Shown: in pieces, positions 36,656-49,801 of the stretch
Position numbering within the stretch: the first letter of the stretch is position 1
Layout of the letters: each line of letters starts with the position of its first letter
From: Aphrophora alni
Taxonomy: Eukaryota > Arthropoda > Insecta > Hemiptera > Aphrophoridae
Reading direction: 5' to 3'
Length of the DNA: 64,000 nucleotides
Assembly (NCBI GenBank): GCA_963513935.1
Contig: OY740777.1
Coordinates: forward strand, 19,749,271-19,813,270
Program-made: the position numbers and the translations under genes
Notes under the pieces: model-generated
The model's input: the letters and a program-made list of their open reading frames with translations, nothing else
Database searches by the model: none
Told to the model about the DNA's origin: nothing

Positions 36656-38450
36656 AATATAACAAAACGAAGTCTTTTGTATTAATTTTTAATCTACTTT
36701 TTATTTTAAACTTTTTGAATAATTATAATTATTATTAGATTTTAATAATTCAATATTATTTTTTTTTTTTTTGATAACCTGTAATTTGTTTAGTCTTCCT
36801 AAATCTGCATAATGTGGAAATATAAATAATACACCTGACACAATATATCACTTAAAGACAAACCTTAATTTATTGAAGCAACATATCAAAGAATCATAAA
36901 AACGTACATTTATTCAATTAGTGTCTAAAAATTACTTCACTCATTCCTCAAGCATTCCTTAATGTTATGCAAGATACAAAGTTATCTTAACTAATTGTCC
37001 TTTCTTATGCTAGACTCTATAACTAAAAAACATCAAGTTTCCACAATATGGCGTTATTTTGAATGAAATTGATCTGTTATGTGAATTACTTTTATTTTTA
37101 CCACAATTAATAAGCTTTATTAGCATACAAACAATTATTTCCTTTACAAAATTAATTTTTATTAAATCTTTATTCAAATTGTTAGTTATTAATTTATTTT
37201 CTAGCTCTTTTTAATTATTTAATTAATTCTCTTATCTCTTTATACGGGTCGTTAGGTTCTTTTATGGCTCAATTAAAGTGAATTATTTTAGAAAGTGAAT
37301 TTATAATTTTAGTGAACATGAATTAAAATTGTACTTATCGTTGGAACAGCCTTCCCCTTTGATCGACGAAAACACTCTCCACAACACAACACAATGATGG
37401 CTTTAAATTGATTTAGATATATAAAAAAAACAAAACACTCCATACACTATCTCCAACAACTTAATCCTGGAATTTGAACTGGTGCTCCTCTCCAAGTATC
37501 CAATGGCGATGAATTATCTCCTCTAACTCTTCTCTCGACAACTCCTCCAAAATATTTTAACCTGCTCCAAAATCTCAACAAAACTTTGAATAAAACTACT
37601 AAACTCTCTTTTCAACTTTGACTCACAACTAATTAATCTACTCGACGTATTGACACAGAGAACCCTAGTCTCGTGGTCAATATAACTCCGCTTTGTCTGT
37701 CCCACAGAATACTCTCTGTGCCAGGACCTCTCCTCACCACTCCAGATTTTAGACTCCTTTCTTTTTTTTAAATTTTCGACGCCAATACCTCTCCCTTCTT
37801 CCCAACACTTCCCTTAGCTTTCACTCCTCTGATTCGCTCGCTGAATTCTAGATTTCTCCCCAGATGTTGTTCTTTTTTCTTAGTGGCTGTATTTTTTAAA
37901 TTCGTTAGCTTTCACCATGTGTTTGGTTTCTGATTGGCCGACCAATTTCCTTTTGTCGGTTTCTCATGTTTTTTAGAAGTACCGTTATACTTTCTAGCGT
38001 GTCCCATCAGGTCTCTCACCCTGTAGATTTCTCTTTTTTGTTTTTTATACATCCAGCTGCGTGACAAAAAATCTTCCGTTAGGTACCGTGACAAATTGTT
38101 TAATGTTAGCACGTGTACACTACAAGGTTAGCGAAACTGCCTCTTTTCTCTTTGGCACGCTTTCTCTCCTAATTTGTTGTGCACAGATGTCCTTTTGATT
38201 TTTTAAAATAATATTTTCTGTTACCAGATGATACTAGTTGTCCTTTATATTTCTATCATTTAATTTAGATTCCCCTTTATATAATAAGTTACATGTAATT
38301 ACTCATTATTATAGAGATCGTTGTTATCCTTTTTAATATTTATTTATTTGATAAAACGATATCGTTATAACAGAGATCACTTCAATCAAACAGCCTTCTT
38401 TTTAAATATAGAGTCTGACAGATCTCCATCTTGAACAGATCGTCTGTGTT
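36656..38450 (-). mobile_element. Old LTR of a tRNA-Lys-primed retroelement
   Basis: This region lies where the 5' LTR should be relative to the primer site at 36636-36655. It contains a minus-strand TATA box in the context CGTATAAAGAG (37237-37244), like CGTATAAAAACG in the young element (58248-58255). It also contains CCAAT-like and GATTGG motifs. Its right end is not defined and no second copy is in the window, so the limits are approximate. No gag or pol is recognisable to the left. Confidence 0.35.
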
Positions 38451-38518
38451 TAGTTCCCTATCAAATAGAAAGAGATAATGTCTTAGTAGTTGTTCAATTA
38501 GTGATTGATATTTGGTAA

Positions 38519-39168
38519 TGTTAGGATTTCAGATTGATTTAGGATTTAAAGTTACGTTAAGTTAGAAAGCAGTCGACAAACATTCTGCCGCCAGAGGATA
38601 AACATAATTGTTACGACAGAGTACAAAAAATTAAGTAACTGCTTGGCTAGCAACATTCTAACGCCTCACAAATAAACAACAAATATATAAGCCGAGGTTG
38701 GTATAAAATCGATAACAGACCTAGCAGGGAGTGACCAACTGTCGATTATCGGCAGTTGTGGTCGCACAGAGCTGCCGGAAGGTCTGTTGAATATACGAGA
38801 GATTGGATAAGGCGGATACTCTGCCGATCACGAGAACGTGACAAGGTTGCTCTCACAGGATTAGATTCTTTCCTGAAGAGAATTCGTTACAAAGTATCAG
38901 GGACCGGGAGTTAAGCACAAGAAAGGTGAACAAGCGTCATCTGTAAAGTTTGTAATTCGTGTCAAAGTTTATATTCGTCATAATCATTGGGATAGTTATT
39001 GATCGAAAGGTTAGAGTATTTAACTAATAAATAATTCTGGTATTAAATGCCAATATTTATATGTATTAGAGTTGATAATTTACTAGAGAGATATTCAATA
39101 CAAGGAAATTGTTTGCTAAAATCATTTCATTAAAACCGGACTCTAGGAACACCCTTTGATTTCTAACA
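38519..39168 (+). mobile_element. LTR-like block, TGTTAGGA...TTCTAACA
   Basis: A 650-bp block with TGTTAG at the start and the exact inverse CTAACA at the end. TATATAA lies at 38684-38690, 165 bp from the start, followed by a less AT-rich stretch that resembles an R/U5 region. The architecture repeats that at 27790 and 44757, though the sequence is widely diverged. The flanks GGTAA and GTACA do not match, so the target duplication is lost or the ends are slightly off. Confidence 0.4.
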
Positions 39169-39169
39169 G

Positions 39170-42100
39170 TACACATGGACGGTATCACACACATTTAACT
39201 AATAATTAATGTATTGTTTATGTAACTTAGTTATCTATTACTCTGCATGTCTAGTCGGTCATTAATACTATATGTAGTATCACTGCACCAATGGGTCTAA
39301 AGTTCTGACCTCTTAAAGTTAGCTTTTGTAAAAGAGGTAGAGCAGGACCGGAAAGACCCAATAAAAACTTGCATTGTAGTTTAGTTTTTGTGTCAAGTGT
39401 TCTGTGTTACATAGTAAATGTATGTGAGGTAGTGTAGTGATAGAGAAAAATATGTGAGGTCTTCTTCCCAACGACTTTAACAATAGTTGTCCCAGATGGA
39501 CGTGTAGGGGGAATTAACGAAGATTTTATTCAAATTTACCTGATAGGATAGAAAAGAGGGAAAGGATTGGAGAAGAGGAAAAACTCCTGGTGAAAAGATA
39601 AGACGTCCTCTAATCGGATTGGGGTAGAGTATTTTGAAAATAAGACTGGGTAAGTTAAAGGTAGACTACCCTTAGGTGTAGAACCCTACTGACAATTGTA
39701 AGACAGGTACGTAGGATCACCATTCCTCCATACTGCCAAAACGTCAATCCTCCTACAGTTGTATAACTGAAGAGAAAGAAAATGTTTACTTCAGAGCAAA
39801 TTGAGTAACTGAATCATTACATGATTAATTCAATGCTACTCCCTAGTGATAAATCCTAGACATTGTCACATTACAGGATGATTTCTGTATATATAACATG
39901 TCAACAGTTCGTCAGTTCGAAGCTTAAACACGTCACAGTAACATTAACACATTATTCCAAGCAGTGTTTCCAACATTAACAACGTATAACTAATTAATTT
40001 CATCTTACTTGGAATGACTCGAAGATTAATCTCTATGTTGACAATCAACTCTCATTGCATCTGTGACGTAACACATTCCCCACATTAACGTACTCTGTGA
40101 TTCATTATTCACAGAGTGTTGTTTGCATCTTACGCCGAATTACACAACAGATCACAGTATGTCTGTAAATTTGTCCTGCAAATAGTTCAATCTCACCGAA
40201 TGCAATGTATCATAAATAACATTGATATTTTTAGAGGCTGAATTACCGCATTTTTTTTCTAAAGGTCATTATCGTTTACAAAAAGTAGGAAAACAGAGCA
40301 TGAAATAGAGGATCTCTTGACATTTAACACTCTAATAGCGTCAGGATCAGCAGAGAAGAAGTTTTGGTCTAGAGAGACCTGAAAGTAAAATTAAATTAAA
40401 GAGGACTAGATGATGAAAAGTGTAGATACAACCATGGTATTTCAGTATTGCCACAATATAGGTAAGCCCCTGAGGTGATTAACACTTTATATCTGTATTA
40501 TATATGTCTTTTCACAACCTTATATTCCCTCCCTCCTCTTCATCACTGGCTGAAAAGCCGATTGGCAGACTGGGAAAATAGCAGACTCTTTAACTGATTA
40601 TCTGATTGACTGACTTAAAACTAAAATATTGACTGCCTCGCTGATTAAACGACTGACGCGCTGAACATTTCCCTTTCTTGCTGACTGGTTTGCAGACTTA
40701 CTCACTGACTGAATGTCTGACTTTACTCGATAACTGCTGTCTCTATTACCAAATTGGCTGACTGAATGACTGACTAACTCGCTAAATGATTACCTGAAAT
40801 ATTGTATGCCTGAGCTATATGAGACTTTAACTATATATACATTCGCTCTTTCGAATTTGACCTCGGGATTACCTTTTTAGTTTGCGTCCTTCAAGATGAA
40901 CGAAAGAGCTATCATTAGTTCCAGTATTTACTAAATAAAGAAAAACCAATCAAAATCATTTCAGACTAGCTCCTTTTTTAAATTTTCAAACCTTTTATTT
41001 TCTGTAACAATTATATTCAATGAATGATAAAACCTAGATGAGATTCCTCATTTTTACTGAACTCCAATTAAAGTTACTATCACAATTATGTAGAATATTA
41101 TCATTTTGAGGTTATGTGTTTTTAGTTGTAACTATCCTATATTGTATCGTATTAAACAAAATTGAACTAAGTCTATTACTAAATTACTTACGTCTAGTAG
41201 CAATCTTGTGCTTAGTATTAATACTACATTACAGCTGTTTCGGTATAACTTAGTAATAATAAGGCATTATAAGACTTAGTAAAGCATTAATAAGGCATTT
41301 TTTAATTTATAAAATACAAATGAAGCAACTTCGAACGTTGTATAGATAGAATTTTTAAGTGATAACGTATCCTCAGAAACATTTCATAAGACACCGAACC
41401 TTACAGAAACCAAATTAGTCTTGGTACCATTAAATAAATTTTAAACATGGTAAATTAGAAAATTGAAACTTTACGAATGTCTGTTTGTGTACAGAAATAT
41501 TATTTAGCATTATGAGTTAAACTCAGCCCCACCCCAAAATGGGGTTCTTTAAAAAAAACTGATTTTGTTTTAAATTTAAAGGTTCATCCAGTAACATCTC
41601 ATTTCAAAGGTTCCTTTCAATCGCCAATAACTGCAAAAACTAAAGATCGTTATTGCAATCCAAAATGGCGACCGATCTAATATTCAAAAATCCAATTTAC
41701 TTTTGACTCTACTCTAAAGAAAATATTAAGGAGACAAAATTATAATAGAAAACTATTCGCTGTTATTTTATTCAAATTTGACCAGTACCTTGAATTGCCC
41801 TTAATTTTAACCCAAACATTTATTTTTCAGATCTAAATTATTAAAGCACATATCAAAAATGATTAATAATTAAATCTATAAAAATTAGTTTAGGTATTGT
41901 TGATTTAAATGTTGGACAACCAAAGAAATTAATTATTTTCTTCCGTTTTTGAAGGAATTTTTGCTTTAATAATGTTATCTCCTTATTATTTTCCATAGAC
42001 TAGATTCTGAAGTATAATAGATTTTTTTTTTAATATTGAACCGGCCGCCATTTTGGTTTGGAGTAAGATAGCAACCTGTAGTTTGCGCAGTTATTTTTTA

Positions 42101-43374
42101 TTAAACAAGACATTTAAAATGATTTATTACCTAAAGGGGAATTACGTTTGAAAACTTGAGTTCCCCCTCCTAAGAAACTCATTTTGAAGTGGCTGTGAAT
42201 TTATCATATAATGCCAAAATCATTACCATAGTTTCATTTTTTTACCTATTCAAGTTTAAAATTGATTTAACTGTGGCGGGATTTTTTTACACTCTGTATA
42301 GATAAGGAACGCCAAATACTCCTATGGCAAGGATCGGTGCACATATAATGTCAGGTTTTATTAAAGGTACATCATAAAAATTTTATCAAACAACATATTC
42401 CAAATCACTTATTTCTTATTGAATTATTTATAATAAATTAATAAAACCATCGCATTGTGAAATTATTATTTATTTGTGTTTTAATTATTCCGCAACAATA
42501 GCTAAATAGAACTATGCAGACGATATTATGCAAATACTAGAAGTGCAGTAACCATAGCAACGCCAATAAATTTTTTTTAAACATTTTAACTAATTTACTG
42601 TCATTAATTACAATCTACCTGAAGTTTGTATTCGTTCTAATAATTTATTTCCATTTAATGAAACTAATATCAATTTGTAATGCAATATGGATATTATTAG
42701 TGAACTCCTAATAAAACCATTTAATATATTACGTTTTCATTTATGGATATAATGAAATGTGAACATGTTTTAACAAGTAATATCCTAATTTGTTAACACA
42801 GCAAGTGACACACTATTAGTAAATATGAAATAGTGGCTCACTGCTTCATTATTTTCATCGTCAACTATCAATGGCAGTAAAAAGAGTTTCCTGAGGCATC
42901 TCAAAAAAAATCTTGTTATTCGAAAGCGGTAAACCCCTCGGACATCATCACGTGATAAAAATCAAGAAAATCGTGTAAAATAAAGACCCCCTGGTATACT
43001 ATAATAGCCTCAGGGGTAGAAGAGAACAAAAGTTCTTCAAACGATATCTGATAGGAAAGCTGAAAGAATAGTTTTAACTCACGACTGCAGAAAAAAGGCG
43101 TAGATCTAGATAGGGTCCCTTGAGACTGCCACCCTGTACTTATTGTAGTGAAGCTAATTTCTACAAAACAGCATAACCTAACTTTAGCAGTATTAACCCA
43201 ACCTAACCTGCTTAAGTAAAATTGTGAAGTATGCTGTTTAATCGAAGGGACACTAACTGCCTGACTGAAAGAAATTTATTGTAAGATAAACAACGTACAA
43301 AAATTGTAAACACTAAATCCCCTACCACAGTTAGGTACAACACAAATAAACGTTGCACAAATATTTAGTTTACA
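39170..43374. other. Gene-free DNA with degenerate repeats
   Basis: No gene was recognised. At 40.55-40.80 kb GACTGACT-like words recur irregularly. At 41.58-42.30 kb an AT-rich block carries ATGGCGAC and GCCGCCATTTTGG and ends in a TTACACTCTGTATA terminus like those of mariner-type elements. At 42.9-43.14 kb lies a copy of the dispersed repeat also seen at 3985 and 47830. Confidence 0.35.
40545..40800 (+). repeat. Degenerate CTGACTGA-rich repeat
   Basis: Words such as GACTGACT, GCTGACTG and CTGATTGACTGAC recur at irregular spacing. It looks like a decayed simple repeat. No function is apparent. Confidence 0.6.
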
Positions 43375-43758
43375 ATGGATATTAGTTCAGAAGATGGTAA
43401 CTTAGCGTACAAAAACTTTATCACACACTCACATAAAAAAAAAAGGTTGGTAAACCTGCGGAACTTTGAAACACAATCGTGTAGTAACCATGTCAGTGTT
43501 AGAGCTACAAACACTGACATGGTAGAACTCCATGTCAGTTCTAGTGTACTGACATGGAGTCATACACTAAAACAATATGTAATGTTGTTAGTCAACAAAC
43601 TAATGTTGACTAACAACATTAGTCAAGAGAATGAAATCACACAGGTACCGAAGTGTCATCAGGGATTAGACCAAAAGATATTTATCACCATTACAAAATC
43701 ACATCAGTTAGTGGAAATCAAAGTAGATTTTGAAATAATTACAGTTGTATCTGTCTAA
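43375..43758 (+). CDS. Doubtful 127-residue open frame over three hairpins
   Basis: An ATG in a fair context (ACAATGG) opens a 127-codon frame that ends at TAA. The product has no signal peptide, no membrane segment and no domain I recognise. Residues 38-82 are encoded by the three inverted repeats at 43488-43621, so this part is composed of complementary DNA words rather than typical protein sequence. Surviving frame length is long for this AT-rich window but not beyond chance. I list it as a low-confidence hypothetical gene. No neighbouring exon or promoter is visible. Confidence 0.15.
   Translation: MDISSEDGNLAYKNFITHSHKKKRLVNLRNFETQSCSNHVSVRATNTDMVELHVSSSVLTWSHTLKQYVMLLVNKLMLTNNISQENEITQVPKCHQGLDQKIFITITKSHQLVEIKVDFEIITVVSV
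43488..43621. repeat. Three consecutive perfect hairpins
   Basis: Hairpin 1: CCATGTCAGTGTT (43488-43500) with its exact complement at 43510-43522. Hairpin 2: ACTCCATGTCAGT (43527-43539) with its complement at 43548-43560. Hairpin 3: an 18-bp perfect stem (43580-43597 and 43604-43621) with a 6-base loop. Hairpins 1 and 2 use the same word CCATGTCAGT, which therefore occurs as direct, inverted, direct, inverted within 73 bp. Template switching during replication is a plausible origin. RNA function is possible but unproven. Confidence 0.9.
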
Positions 43759-43759
43759 T

Positions 43760-44756
43760 CCCTAAGGAATCTTTGCTTTATTATCCTGTAATTAAGGGAT
43801 CATTTTGCAACTGTAGATGTTCACCTATAGATTTCTTGACTTTGTTTCCTAATCCATGTTAATTTGAATTTCTAGGCAATTTTCAAATGGATTTATAAAC
43901 TTAGTGAAAATAATTTGAATAGTTAACTAATTTGTGATACTATCTTGATAAGAATATGAATAATTGTATTCCTTTGAATGTGGAAGATACATATAATTGA
44001 AAAGACAAGTACATTATTCGATAAAATTAACAAAGACAATCCCAGCCATAACAAGACAAAAGAAAAAAACTTACATAGAATAATTACAAAAGAATTTTAT
44101 ACAAAGTGAACCATTACAGGTGAATTTCATAATTTACTTAAAATAATTATTCAACCTTGCTGATGGAATGTCGACTGAAAGACAAAAATGTTGTAGCAAG
44201 AAAGCAAGGTGACCCTGCCATGCAGTTTATCCATCGATGATCCATATGGAGTGGATTATGTATTTGTTTTATTTAGTTAATGTGTTATTATATATAACAG
44301 CTTGTATACAAAAATAATTTGGAAAAGCAAATGTAATTTTGTATTTTTTTTTAATTGATGCCCCTCCACGTTTGGTTGCCGCTGAACTCCCTTGTAGACA
44401 CAGCCCTGTCTTTAGGTTTAACTCTAATGTTTAACATAATCTAATTCTTCACTATAGAGCTAAATTATAAATAAAAGATTTAAACGGTGGGAAAAGAACG
44501 AATGCGTCTCCACGTTATAATATATTATTCATATACAAGCCACTGAGGCGGCGGTTATAATAATGGAAGTCATGTATACTTCTCTATTTAATTTACCTTC
44601 TAGACTAGGTATTTAGGAGTAAGTAAAATCTTGAAAATATTTTTTCCAAAGATAAACTTATTTAATAAACGTTTTACCTGTTAACTAAAACCTTTTTTGA
44701 AACTTAAATTAAATCGGTTTAAACAAAATAAGAAAGTTTCATTTTCGTAAAACTGT
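43760..44756. other. Gene-free AT-rich DNA
   Basis: No gene or clear repeat was seen. Confidence 0.4.
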
Positions 44757-45340
44757 TGTTAGGAATATATATAATTAAATCTTATGTTAACTAAAGTTAT
44801 ATCATACAAAACTCAGAATGGCCCAACCATCGTGAAAGAATTGAAAAAGTGTTGAAATGCTTGACTTGCAACGAAAGTAGAACACCAGGAGCAACAAAAC
44901 ATAATATATAAGCAGACAGCACAATGTGGAGGGAGTCTTTTGTCTTTTGGAGCTCTTGATGATACCGGCAGGTCGATAGCCGTGATTCAGGAATTTAGCC
45001 CAGGAAGTCTACTCTACAAAAGTAAGCAAGCATTTCTATTTTTATAAAATCACCAATAAAATGTAATCTCATTCATTTAAAGAATAACAATAGTTGGAAT
45101 ACTTCTGGGCTTTGAGTAAATAATATTGTTTTGTTTTGTTGTTTAATTGAGTTCTAATTTTTGTGCTGTGTTAAAGTTTTGTATTAAAGTATTGTATTAA
45201 AGTTAAATATTAAAGTATGTAATTAAAGTGTCAGGGAAATAGACATAAGTTTCATGTCAATGATAAAAGTTAAATAAATACTGAACCACTGACTTGATAA
45301 TTAATTGAAACTAAGAACCCAGGCATATTTTGAAGGGCCG
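44757..45340 (+). mobile_element. LTR-like block starting TGTTAGGA, end undefined
   Basis: TGTTAGGA is followed 148 bp later by TATATAAGC (from 44905) and a less AT-rich transcribed-looking stretch, as in the blocks at 27790 and 38519. No matching TAACA end is visible, so the right limit is a guess from the length of the others. It is probably a truncated LTR. Confidence 0.3.
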
Positions 45341-48300
45341 TTCATCTGTCTTATCTTTAGAAAATGTAAGAAAGAGAATGTATAGCCTAGAAAAGTTTCT
45401 TTCACATCCTGTTTCTTTGAGCGGAAGAGAGAAAACAAAACATAGCAGCTCTGGCGTTCCACTTTACCAAACACAATACAAATTTGTATTAAAACAAAAT
45501 TATAATTAGGCTATAAGGCACAAAAAAGCTGCAAATGTTTAGAGCTGCAATTTAGGTAAAAACAGCGTTCCGTTCTACTAAATATTAAAAAACCAAAACT
45601 TCTAATTATATCAGAGCACGTATACAGAAATGATGGTTTATGGATGTGTGCACACATTATCATTTTCAGTTTGGATTGAAAGTGTTGTAAGTTTAAGTAA
45701 AACAACATGTTTATTAATTGTGGCCAATTTAACTTTTCTAGTAAAGTCTTCTATATTTCAATAAGTCTCTGTATAACAATTCAAGAACCCACTCAGAACA
45801 TTTTGAATTTACAAATTTATGTTTATGTCCGCTATTTTATTTTTAAATGAACGGCGGCAATATTAATTTATTCTTATTTTTTACATTATGTAATGTGAAA
45901 TGCATACTTACTCTATAAGAGGTAAACTAAATAAATTCAAGTATTATATTCCAGTATTTATGGTCAAGTTGAAATTAAATTTTTACAATCGTTAAAAGTA
46001 AATGTCTGACTTATATGAGACGTGATTTCAACTGGAAAGTATGTGGTATTTATGTCACAGCCCACAGTTAGTTTAAAAAAATAATAATCTATATTAAATT
46101 GTATAAAGAGGTAGAAATGTTGAACATATTATTATTTAATGAAAAAACAAGTTTTCTTTAGTTTTCAGTTTAGCCATTTATACTTCCTTGTAATGTATAT
46201 ACAGTTATAAATATACCAATATTGATATAACAAAAATTCTCAAGAATTGTATTTCCACTGAAGAGAGTTAAACCATGCAAACTCTTGGACATAGAGCATT
46301 CAAGAAACATCTAAACATCATGGGTTTAAACTCTATTTAAAGGGTTTAAAGTTTGGAATCCAGACTTTGTTGCAAATCTAACCAAGAACTTTTCCTAATT
46401 AATTATAAAGTATTGGAGTAATGGAGACAACTGATATTTAGCCCGTCTCTTACTCCAGGATATTTAGATCATATATCGAAACAAATTTCTGTACCTTACG
46501 AAGGATACAGAGATAAACGGGCGAGATTATAACTTGGAAATAACGTAAAAATCTTTTAAGCTGTGGTGCATTCCACGCAAAACATTTTAAAATAAACAAT
46601 GTTGATAGCACTTTGTTGGAGACACGAGCTTTAATAGCGAATCTGAGTGTTTTTACTATGGTTATTACAGCTTATTCATATAATAAACCACGATAATAGA
46701 AACGCCATTAATTGATTTACAGATTAAAATCAAAACCTTATTTGTCAAACACATTAGATATCCAGAAACACATCTGTTCAAATACATACAGTCGTAGTTA
46801 AATAGAGTAGTTCGCTTCGCCACTGATTTTACATTGAATTACATCAGAGCGTATAAAACAGCTGTGTAAGCGGGTGAAAATACAAACACAATTAAATGTC
46901 AAATGCAGTAATTAAATTACCTTCCAAATGTATATAAAAGCAGATGAAATCACAAAGATACTAAAAACCAATACAGTAAATAAATGAACTTCCAAATACA
47001 AATTAATTATGTAGATCCTAACAGATATAATTATAAGGCTTATAATAACTTCAATACAAGTGTTGTTTACGATAGTCTACAAAATATAAGACGAAGTCTA
47101 TTTTTATTTTCTCAAATTTAAAGACTACTAACGAACTGATATTTTAAAGGCGAATAATTTGTTTGTTTTGCTATTTCTATTAATAATGAGTGTGTCAGCA
47201 AGTTTGTGCAATGTTTCTGAACCATATATTTACAAATTTAAACTTTTTTTTTTATTTTTTGATTTCTTTTGCGTCTAAATTATCCATGCAATTTTAAAAT
47301 GTATGTTTTAAACTAGATAACAGATTCATAATAATATTAATAGGTGTAACTATTAGTTACACCTATTACATAATTATAGTTGTCTCCCAATGATAATAAT
47401 CGTTAATTCTATATATTACTATTTAACCGATAACTTACAATTAATACTTATTTTTGGAAAGACCGTTAGCAAAACATTGTATTAATCAGAAACCACTCAC
47501 TAATAATTTATCATTCTTCAAGTTTCGGTTCTCTATAGGGCTGTATGAGAATGTTGTAAATCGTGTTTACACCTTTTATTTAATCAATTCAAAAAATTTT
47601 CTCTTTTCTATACACATTTAATAAAATTATTAAAACTTAAAGACAGTCAAATTAAGAAAGAAATTCTTAATTGTAGTTGTTTTGGGATAAAACCGTAATT
47701 ACTTGAGACATCTTTGGAATGTTTAATTTAGAATTCTTTGTTTTCAAAGAGTGAACAAATTAAAAAAGACTTAAATTGTTTCAAGAACCTACTTCCTTTT
47801 ATTTTTTCTTGTTTAATGGCAGAAATGTCTCCTTCATCATCACCTGATAAAAAAGAAAGAAAAGAGCATAAAATAAAAACACTCTAGTCCTGGAATAGTT
47901 CAATTGCGTTCATCGTCGGAAAGTTGGACCCGTTCCGATAGGAAATATGAAAGAGAGAGGATCTAACGCAAGAATACATTTAAAAAAGGTGTAAATCCAG
48001 CTAGGCTTCCTCGGGATTGCCAAACCTGAATCAGTGAAGGGAGTGCCAGAGGGTACACCTTTCCTTGTACAGTTCGTGATTAGTAAACTCTGTTACCTTT
48101 TTAAAATTAGCGAATTATAAGAAAGTCGAGTATCCAGTAACATGTGTTAAATACATCAGCAGTTGTGGATCAATTAGATTACATTGAATCATATTGTGAA
48201 AGATTTTGTAATATACACAATTTTAACTATTCTCATTTCGTTAATTAAAACGCTATGAGATTTCCATCGATTCCACGATTAGGTTTTTACTGATAACAAT

Positions 48301-48949
48301 TTCACCTTGTTTGGCTGTCTAACTGACAGAATAGTTAGCAAATCATTTGAAGTTAAAATGTTCTTTAGAAGATTGTATAAATGTGATAGTAAAAAAAAAT
48401 CACAAGAGAGAAAAAGTTTCTTTTGTTAAAAAAAAAAACTAAACAGTTTTTGTATATTTTCTGTATAACAAAGAAAAATCGATTTAGTGACAAAAAAACA
48501 GGAAACGTAATTTATTGTCAGTTGTCTACAATAGGCTACCCAAGATTGACCTAGAACTAAAATGTTTTAAAATTCTAATACTTTTACTCAAATAAAATCC
48601 ATCCTTTGAATATATAGGAGCTGCTTGTATTTATCTGCATTATGGGGCTGGGTAAGTACATTGATTGCTTCCTTAGACTTGTTTCATTACAATCTAGAGA
48701 CGAAAGGTTCAGATTAATGTTCAATGGTTTGATACATTTAAAACACACCACCTGAGCTACAAGTCTGTCTATTTAGTTGGGTGTGTGTAATCCAATAGGT
48801 TGTCACGCTTCAGGCAAACTTTCCCATGTGCACGGTGTTTGTATAAAGTACTATTATGAATTGAAAATTTGACGTTGCATTTGTATTAAAATTAATTGTT
48901 TCCAGTAAAAGTAGTTTAAACAATTTAACTCAGCACAAACTAACGCAGA
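45341..48949. other. Gene-free AT-rich DNA
   Basis: No gene was recognised. The interval holds the 47338-47368 palindrome and a copy of a dispersed repeat near 47830-48030 that shares AGGATCTAAC and the CGGGATTGCCA stretch with 3985-4165 and 42900-43140. Short frames have no domain. Confidence 0.4.
47338..47368. repeat. Perfect 15-bp palindrome with 1-bp spacer
   Basis: TAATAGGTGTAACTA at 47338-47352 is followed by one T and its exact complement at 47354-47368. Such a close inverted repeat can extrude a cruciform. The flanks are AT-rich, and no terminator or promoter can be tied to it. Confidence 0.85.
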
Positions 48950-49360
48950 AACCATTATATGATTTGTTTAAATCTTCAATGATGTAATAACAGCAGGTGT
49001 TTTGTCAGAACAACTAAATCTCTTCACACTCTAATTTATTTATTCCATGAGTTTAAAGTTTCCCAGGGATATTTTGTGTTGTAAGGTTTGTAAAATGTTT
49101 TTTAGTGGAACATAGAAATAAAGTTAAACTGGATTACCACGCCCACGTTGTTTGTTTCTATGAAACCCTAACACAATTCTGAGGTGAAAGAAGACATTAC
49201 AACTTTTAAAATAAACAAACAAACTTTTAACATATATGTTTATGTTCTTTAATCTCAAAAAGTGAAATTTATATCAAGTTTTTAAAACTATTGTAAACAA
49301 AACATGATTGTAATTGTATAATCATTTGGGGTTTTTTACTTTAAGTGGCGATGAATAAGC
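48950..49360 (+). repeat. Dispersed ~400-bp repeat, copy 1
   Basis: This block aligns with 51235-51612, sharing ACACAATTCTGAGGTGAAA-like sequence, CATTACAACTTTTA, TTTAAAGTTTCYCAGGGAT-like words and a GCGATGAATAA/AAGATGAATAA end. The copies are strongly diverged. No coding content. It may be a piece of an unrecognised mobile element. Confidence 0.5.
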
Positions 49361-49801
49361 GATGGAAAAAAAATTGCAAACATTTTCTCACTAATTAAAG
49401 CGTAAAAATTAGTAAACTCCAAACAAAACTATTCGTCAGTTCGGTTGCTATTCACAATTTGAGAAAGAAATGTGGACGCCATTTTTTAAAAAAATATTTT
49501 CGTATTTAATTATTGTCTAAACTTTCTTCAATTGTACCATAATGATGACGTTCAAGGTTTATTTTTGTTATTTGTCCAGTATTCCCAAACCATATTAATG
49601 GTTTACTTGCAATTTTGGGCAATTAATCATATTTCACTAATATTTTAATTAATTTTATAAAGATAATTTTCAGAAATTACGTTTTTAATAACAGCTTAAT
49701 GGGTTTTTTTTTTTAACTAATAACTCATAAACCATTATTTTCAAGAGATGGCGAACATTGATTATTATTTATCCCTTAGAGGCTACTAATTTTGTGTTTT
49801 C

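Noticed and set aside
43488..43621. Cluster of pre-microRNAs
   Set aside because: Stems of 13-18 bp with loops of 6-9 bases are too short for typical animal pre-microRNAs and lack mismatches.
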